DNA from: VYFG01 sp965248685
Lineage (GTDB): Bacteria; Pseudomonadota; Gammaproteobacteria; Arenicellales; Poriferihabitantaceae
Assembly: GCA_965248685.1 (NCBI GenBank)
Contig: CBDFKC010000003.1
Span: 2,108,001-2,172,000, forward strand
DNA length: 64,000 nucleotides
Direction: 5' to 3'
Of this stretch, positions 61,695-64,000 are shown one piece after another. A program made the position numbers and the translations under genes. The notes beneath the pieces were generated by a model, which had not been told where the DNA came from, did no database searches, and was given only the letters and a program-made list of their open reading frames with translations. Within the stretch, counting starts at the first letter, position 1, and the number at the start of each line of letters is the position of its first letter.

Positions 61695-62120
61695 ATGCTA
61701 CCCATTTCAAACAGAATTTCTTTGTCCCTGGAGGAGATCGAATTGAATCCGATTCGAGCCCAGGGTGCGGGAGGACAGAACGTCAATAAAGTTTCGTCGG
61801 CGGTCCATCTGCGGTTTGATATCGCGGCTTCTTCGTTGCCCGATACCTACAAACAACGGCTGCTTTCCCTAAAGGATAAACGCGTATCAAGGGATGGTGT
61901 AATCGTCATTAAATCCCAGCAATATCGCACCCAGGAAAAAAACCGACAGGCGGCCCTGGAACGATTACAGGAATTGGTGAAAAGTGTTTTCGTTCGACAA
62001 GCACCGAGAATTCCAACCCGGCCCGGCAAGGGTGCAGTTCGCAAGCGTCTTGAAACTAAGTCGCACCGTGGAAAAGTTAAATCACGGCGCGCAAAAGTCT
62101 CACTGGACGGTTCGGAATAA
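61695..62120 (+). CDS. arfB: Alternative ribosome-rescue factor ArfB (peptidyl-tRNA hydrolase)
   Basis: A small class-I release-factor-like protein with the catalytic GGQ (RAQGAGGQNVNKVSSAVHLR) and a basic C-terminal tail (RKRLETKSHRGKVKSRRAKV) that enters the empty mRNA channel. I take the ATG at 61695 (141 codons), which matches the usual N-terminus ISLSLEEIEL; the longer reading uses a TTG at 61677. It releases stalled peptides on non-stop ribosomes. Convergent with cobO. Confidence 0.93.
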   Translation: MLPISNRISLSLEEIELNPIRAQGAGGQNVNKVSSAVHLRFDIAASSLPDTYKQRLLSLKDKRVSRDGVIVIKSQQYRTQEKNRQAALERLQELVKSVFVRQAPRIPTRPGKGAVRKRLETKSHRGKVKSRRAKVSLDGSE

Positions 62121-62122
62121 GC

Positions 62123-62659
62123 TCAGAACTCTACCCCTTGAGCGGCCAGAATTCCCTGGTCGAAGGCGTGTTTAACTTTGGTCATACTGGTAACGGTGTC
62201 TGCCACTTCAATAATTTCCTCCGGCGCATCCCGGCCGGTTAAAATCAGATGCATCCACTTCGGTTTTTTCTCTCTGATAAATTCGGCGATCTCAGCGCCA
62301 GTGAACCAACCATAACTACAGCAGTAGTTGATCTCGTCGAGTACTACCAAATCAAATTCTTCTGACAGAATTTTCTGCTGGGCAAATTCCCAGACGGTGC
62401 GGCTGGTTTTTATATCTTGCTCCGGGTCTTTGGTGTCCCAGGTAAACCCGTCACCCATTGAATGCCATTCGATATTGTCAAATTTCGCAGCGGCCTGACT
62501 TTCGCCAGTTTTCCATTTGCCTTTGATCAATTGAATCACGCATACTTTGAGACCCCAGCCCGCGGCCCGAAATACCACGCCAAAGGCGCTGGAGGATTTA
62601 CCCTTGCCTTCGCCGGTATGGACCAGCGTAATGCCTTCTCTTCTTTCACGTGATTTCAT
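62123..62659 (-). CDS. cobO: Corrinoid adenosyltransferase (CobO/BtuR type)
   Basis: A 178-residue enzyme that adenosylates cob(I)alamin. P-loop HTGEGKGKSSSAFGVVFRAA, then VIQLIKGKWKTGE, LVVLDEINYCCSYGWF and the C-terminal LTGRDAPEEIIEVADTVTSM. Length is slightly shorter than E. coli BtuR (196), missing only the flexible N-terminal extension. No cobalamin biosynthesis genes are in the window, so it may serve salvage. Confidence 0.93.
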   Translation of the reverse strand: MKSRERREGITLVHTGEGKGKSSSAFGVVFRAAGWGLKVCVIQLIKGKWKTGESQAAAKFDNIEWHSMGDGFTWDTKDPEQDIKTSRTVWEFAQQKILSEEFDLVVLDEINYCCSYGWFTGAEIAEFIREKKPKWMHLILTGRDAPEEIIEVADTVTSMTKVKHAFDQGILAAQGVEF

Positions 62660-62726
62660 AGATGATTCGGTGGTTGAACGTTGTCGAGTGCATCGAGGGA
62701 TTCAGAGTGTGCCTTAAAATTCTCTG

Positions 62727-63401
62727 TCAAAAAAGCCCACGATCACTCATCGAGACAAACTCGCCATCACCGATTACCAGATGATCCAGCAACCTGACAT
62801 CGATTAAATCGAGGGACTCCCGCAAGCGTTTGGTCAGGGTTGCATCAGACTGACTCGGTTCGGCAATACCTGAAGGATGGTTATGGGCGAGTATGACTGC
62901 TGAAGCATTTTTCTCCAGCACCGCTCTTACCACCTCCCGGGGATGTACCGTGGCACCGTTCAGGGTTCCGCAAAACAATTCTTCATAATCGATAACTTGA
63001 TGCCGGGTATCGAGGTAAATAATCGCGAAGACTTCTCGTTTTCGATCACGTAACTGATGGGTAAGAAAATCTGCGGCCTGGCTGGGACTACTCAATGGCC
63101 CTTGCTTGCGCAGGCTCTGGTCGAGGAATCGCCGCCCCATTTCCAGAGATGCTTGTAACAGCGCGTAGCGTGCCGGGCCGCAGCCATTGAATTGATAGAT
63201 TTTTTGCTTGTCTGCAGTCAATATCTGGCGCAGTCCGCCAAATTCTCGCAGCAGGTTGCGCCCAATATCGAGGGCGGTACAGCCGGGAGTTCCCGAGCGA
63301 ATAAATAATGCCAACAGTTCAGCGTCAGACAGTACCTGGGCGCCTCGAGACAGAAGTTTTTCCTGGGGCCGCTCGCTAACGGGCCATTGTTTGATTGCCA
63401 T
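62727..63401 (-). CDS. radC: RadC family (JAMM/MPN+) protein
   Basis: A 224-residue protein with a UBA/HhH-like N-terminal half (PREKLLSRGAQVLSDAELLA-type: QEKLLSRGAQVLSDAELL) and the JAMM metalloprotease-like motif AVILAHNHPSGIAEPSQSD. The true function of RadC is uncertain despite the DNA-repair name. It is divergent from coaBC by 44 bp, an arrangement conserved in many gammaproteobacteria. Confidence 0.95.
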   Translation of the reverse strand: MAIKQWPVSERPQEKLLSRGAQVLSDAELLALFIRSGTPGCTALDIGRNLLREFGGLRQILTADKQKIYQFNGCGPARYALLQASLEMGRRFLDQSLRKQGPLSSPSQAADFLTHQLRDRKREVFAIIYLDTRHQVIDYEELFCGTLNGATVHPREVVRAVLEKNASAVILAHNHPSGIAEPSQSDATLTKRLRESLDLIDVRLLDHLVIGDGEFVSMSDRGLF

Positions 63402-63445
63402 GCTTACATTCCTTGTATTGATAATCCTGCGTTACACTCTACCTC

Positions 63446-64000
63446 ATGAATCATCACAATAACAAGCGCATACTGATCGGGATCAGCGGTGGAATTGCTG
63501 CTTATAAAAGCCCGGAATTGGTACGAAGACTGCTCGATCGGGGGTGTGATGTGCGGGTGGTAATGACCTCCGCCGCAACTGAATTTATTACACCATTAAC
63601 TCTTCAGGCGGTGAGCGGCCATCCAGTCTACCAGCATTTACTGGATACCGATGCGGAGTCGGGTATGGGACATATTGAGCTGGCGCGCTGGGCCGAACAA
63701 ATAATTATAGCGCCGGCAACCGCAAACTTTATTGCGAAACTTGCTAATGGTCAGGCCGATGATCTTTTGTCCACGTTATGTGTTGCGACCACCGCGGATG
63801 TTGCAATCGCACCAGCAATGAACCAACAAATGTGGCAGCACTCGGCCACGGTTGGTAATCTGGAATTACTGAGGCAAAGAGGAATCCAGGTCATCGGACC
63901 GGGAAGCGGCGATCAGGCCTGCGGGGAAGTGGGGCCGGGACGCATGACCGAGCCCGATGAAATTGCCGGGATATTGGCGGGAGATGGGATCGAACCTATC
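63446..64000 (+). CDS. coaBC: Phosphopantothenoylcysteine decarboxylase/synthetase CoaBC, N-terminal part
   Basis: ATG at 63446 begins MNHHNNKRILIGISGGIAAY, the flavoprotein decarboxylase (CoaC) domain. The active-site His/Asn/Cys context is visible: DTDAESGMGHIELARWAEQI, APAMNQQMWQH and the substrate-clamp Cys in GSGDQACGEVGPGRM. It runs off the window before the CoaB synthetase domain. It supplies 4'-phosphopantetheine for CoA. 185 codons are present. Confidence 0.95.
   Translation, partial: MNHHNNKRILIGISGGIAAYKSPELVRRLLDRGCDVRVVMTSAATEFITPLTLQAVSGHPVYQHLLDTDAESGMGHIELARWAEQIIIAPATANFIAKLANGQADDLLSTLCVATTADVAIAPAMNQQMWQHSATVGNLELLRQRGIQVIGPGSGDQACGEVGPGRMTEPDEIAGILAGDGIEPI

Overview
The window looks like the chromosome of a heterotrophic, probably marine, gammaproteobacterium. 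The reasons are a close YajD-type HNH protein, the radC / coaBC divergent pair, a soxBDAG sarcosine oxidase operon, cobO and arfB. This assignment is inferred from gene families and order; no 16S gene is present.

Layout. (1) 1-18.6 kb is a metabolic region: a partial NAD-dependent epimerase, a dihydropyrimidinase, YajD, then an unusual catabolic locus. A DeoR-type regulator and a ProV-like ATPase are divergent from a ProX-like binding protein, a double-length ProW-like permease and glpA-glpB-glpK-like-glpC. It is followed by a MaoC/FAS1-like hydratase with an NDP-forming acyl-CoA ligase, and a gamma-butyrobetaine-dioxygenase-like oxygenase. (2) 18.7-50.4 kb is an accessory region bounded by att-like copies of the 3' end of an elongator tRNA-Met gene. 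The intact tRNA is at 50427-50503 and partial copies lie at 25843 and 18741, so two island units appear to be stacked in tandem behind one tRNA. The inner 7 kb unit carries an AbrB/PIN toxin-antitoxin pair, an IS110 remnant, a TIR-STAND protein (candidate anti-phage sensor), a Panacea antitoxin whose partner toxin has one in-frame amber stop, and a thermonuclease. The 24.6 kb unit carries a two-component system, an outer-membrane barrel protein, an SpvB/Rhs giant toxin-like gene with three downstream genes and a decayed copy upstream, a phage capsid remnant, small secreted or hypothetical genes, a complete IS21-family element with a 7-bp target duplication, and a TetR + deacetylase + ureohydrolase + Asp/Glu-racemase-family cluster. 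(3) 50.5-64 kb is housekeeping or core: an ExeA/MshM-like AAA ATPase divergent from a giant BON-like/alanine-rich/OmpA protein and its HhH partner, a glycine-rich small protein, soxGADB, arfB, cobO, radC and the start of coaBC.

How the genes work together. The glp/QAT-transporter locus reads as one regulated import-phosphorylation-oxidation pathway. However, the kinase has Gly where glycerol kinase has the substrate-binding Arg83, so the imported compound may be a glycerol-like molecule other than glycerol. The deacetylase/ureohydrolase/racemase operon suggests catabolism of a cyclic or guanidino nitrogen compound, with a ureohydrolase lacking the usual catalytic-loop His. The response regulator, the barrel protein and the SpvB/Rhs operon each have a GGG...CCC inverted repeat upstream, which could make them one regulon. 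Soluble sarcosine oxidase would feed one-carbon units to folate.
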